Assembly (NCBI GenBank): GCA_016735355.1
Contig: JAERRQ010000134.1
Span: forward strand, 1-16,476
From: Desulfobacterales bacterium
Lineage (GTDB): Bacteria > Desulfobacterota > Desulfobacteria > Desulfobacterales > BuS5
Direction: 5' to 3'
Length of the DNA: 16,476 nucleotides
Position 1 is the stretch's first letter. Every line of letters begins with the position of its first letter. The position numbers and the translations under genes were made by a program. Below, piece after piece: positions 16,289 through 16,476 of the stretch. The notes beneath the pieces were generated by a model. It was given only the letters and a program-made list of their open reading frames with translations, was not told the DNA's origin and did no database searches.

Positions 16289-16476
16289 TCAGATTCAAAC
16301 AACACTGCTTCAAAGGCCTTTAAATTAGACGAACAAGAAATAAAAAGTTGGGGAACCGAATTTATGGACGATTTACGTTTATATCAGATAAGCGTTCCTG
16401 TCCAGCCCGGCAACTCCGGCGGCCCGCTGCTGGATATGAATGGTAATGTTACCGGTGTAATTGTAGCTGTTTTGGA
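16289..16476 (+). pseudogene. Trypsin-like serine protease, C-terminal fragment without start
   Basis: Reading straight on from the TAA of the Sel1 gene (16286-16288), the same frame stays open to the window end. It encodes SDSNNTASKAFKLDEQ and then YQISVPVQPGNSGGPLLDMN with GVIVAVL. QPGNSGGPL is the catalytic-serine motif of HtrA/trypsin-2-type proteases. The N-terminal half with the histidine and aspartate of the triad is absent, and no credible start or ribosome-binding site precedes it; an ATG at 16354 would make only the tail. I read it as a decayed or deletion-joined remnant. It could instead be the second part of a Sel1-protease fusion interrupted by one stop codon, but the missing first half argues against that. 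Confidence 0.65.

Overview
The window looks like a chromosomal core segment of an AT-rich deltaproteobacterium (Desulfobacterota, probably close to the sulfate-reducing Desulfobacterales). I infer this from protein character and gene order: tig-clpP-clpX-lon, dnaG-rpoD followed by a tRNA and a long NIF3-type gene, and a Sel1/trypsin-like accessory pair at the edge. No marker gene settles the species.

Layout. The left edge (1-441) carries a leftward type II toxin-antitoxin pair: a Phd/YefM-like antitoxin and the first 48 codons of a PIN-domain (VapC-type) toxin, with a promoter and an overlapping palindrome. A 430-base gap (442-872) is rich in secondary-structure signals: a nested inverted repeat, a tiny ORF with a near-perfect Shine-Dalgarno, a palindrome fused to a textbook G-quadruplex motif, and a consensus sigma-70 promoter. 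Then come hisB, a small lipoprotein gene and hisA in one rightward unit (873-2883), and dnaG and rpoD (3105-6736), preceded by a three-copy short repeat. A CAU-anticodon tRNA with its own terminator follows, then a NIF3/DUF34 protein gene that converges on a leftward amidase gene (8079-8828).

A promoter-driven tRNA-Leu(UAG) leads into the protein quality-control cluster tig-clpP-clpX-lon (9108-14760): ribosome-bound chaperone, ClpXP protease and Lon. A tRNA-Val/tRNA-Asp transcription unit with a strong promoter and a strong terminator follows (14796-15082). The right edge holds a secreted Sel1-repeat protein gene and, in the same frame just past its stop codon, the serine-motif half of a trypsin-like protease with no visible start: a decayed or rearranged fusion.

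How it works together. Most of the window is housekeeping: histidine synthesis, replication priming, the primary sigma factor, tRNA supply, peptidoglycan hydrolysis and protein quality control. I found no convincing new multi-gene system. The parts worth a second look are the structured gap at 442-872, the lipoprotein gene embedded between hisB and hisA, the repeats upstream of dnaG, the ambiguous CAU tRNA and the Sel1/trypsin scar. Several starts are non-ATG or internal to the longest open frame; these were decided by ribosome-binding-site spacing.
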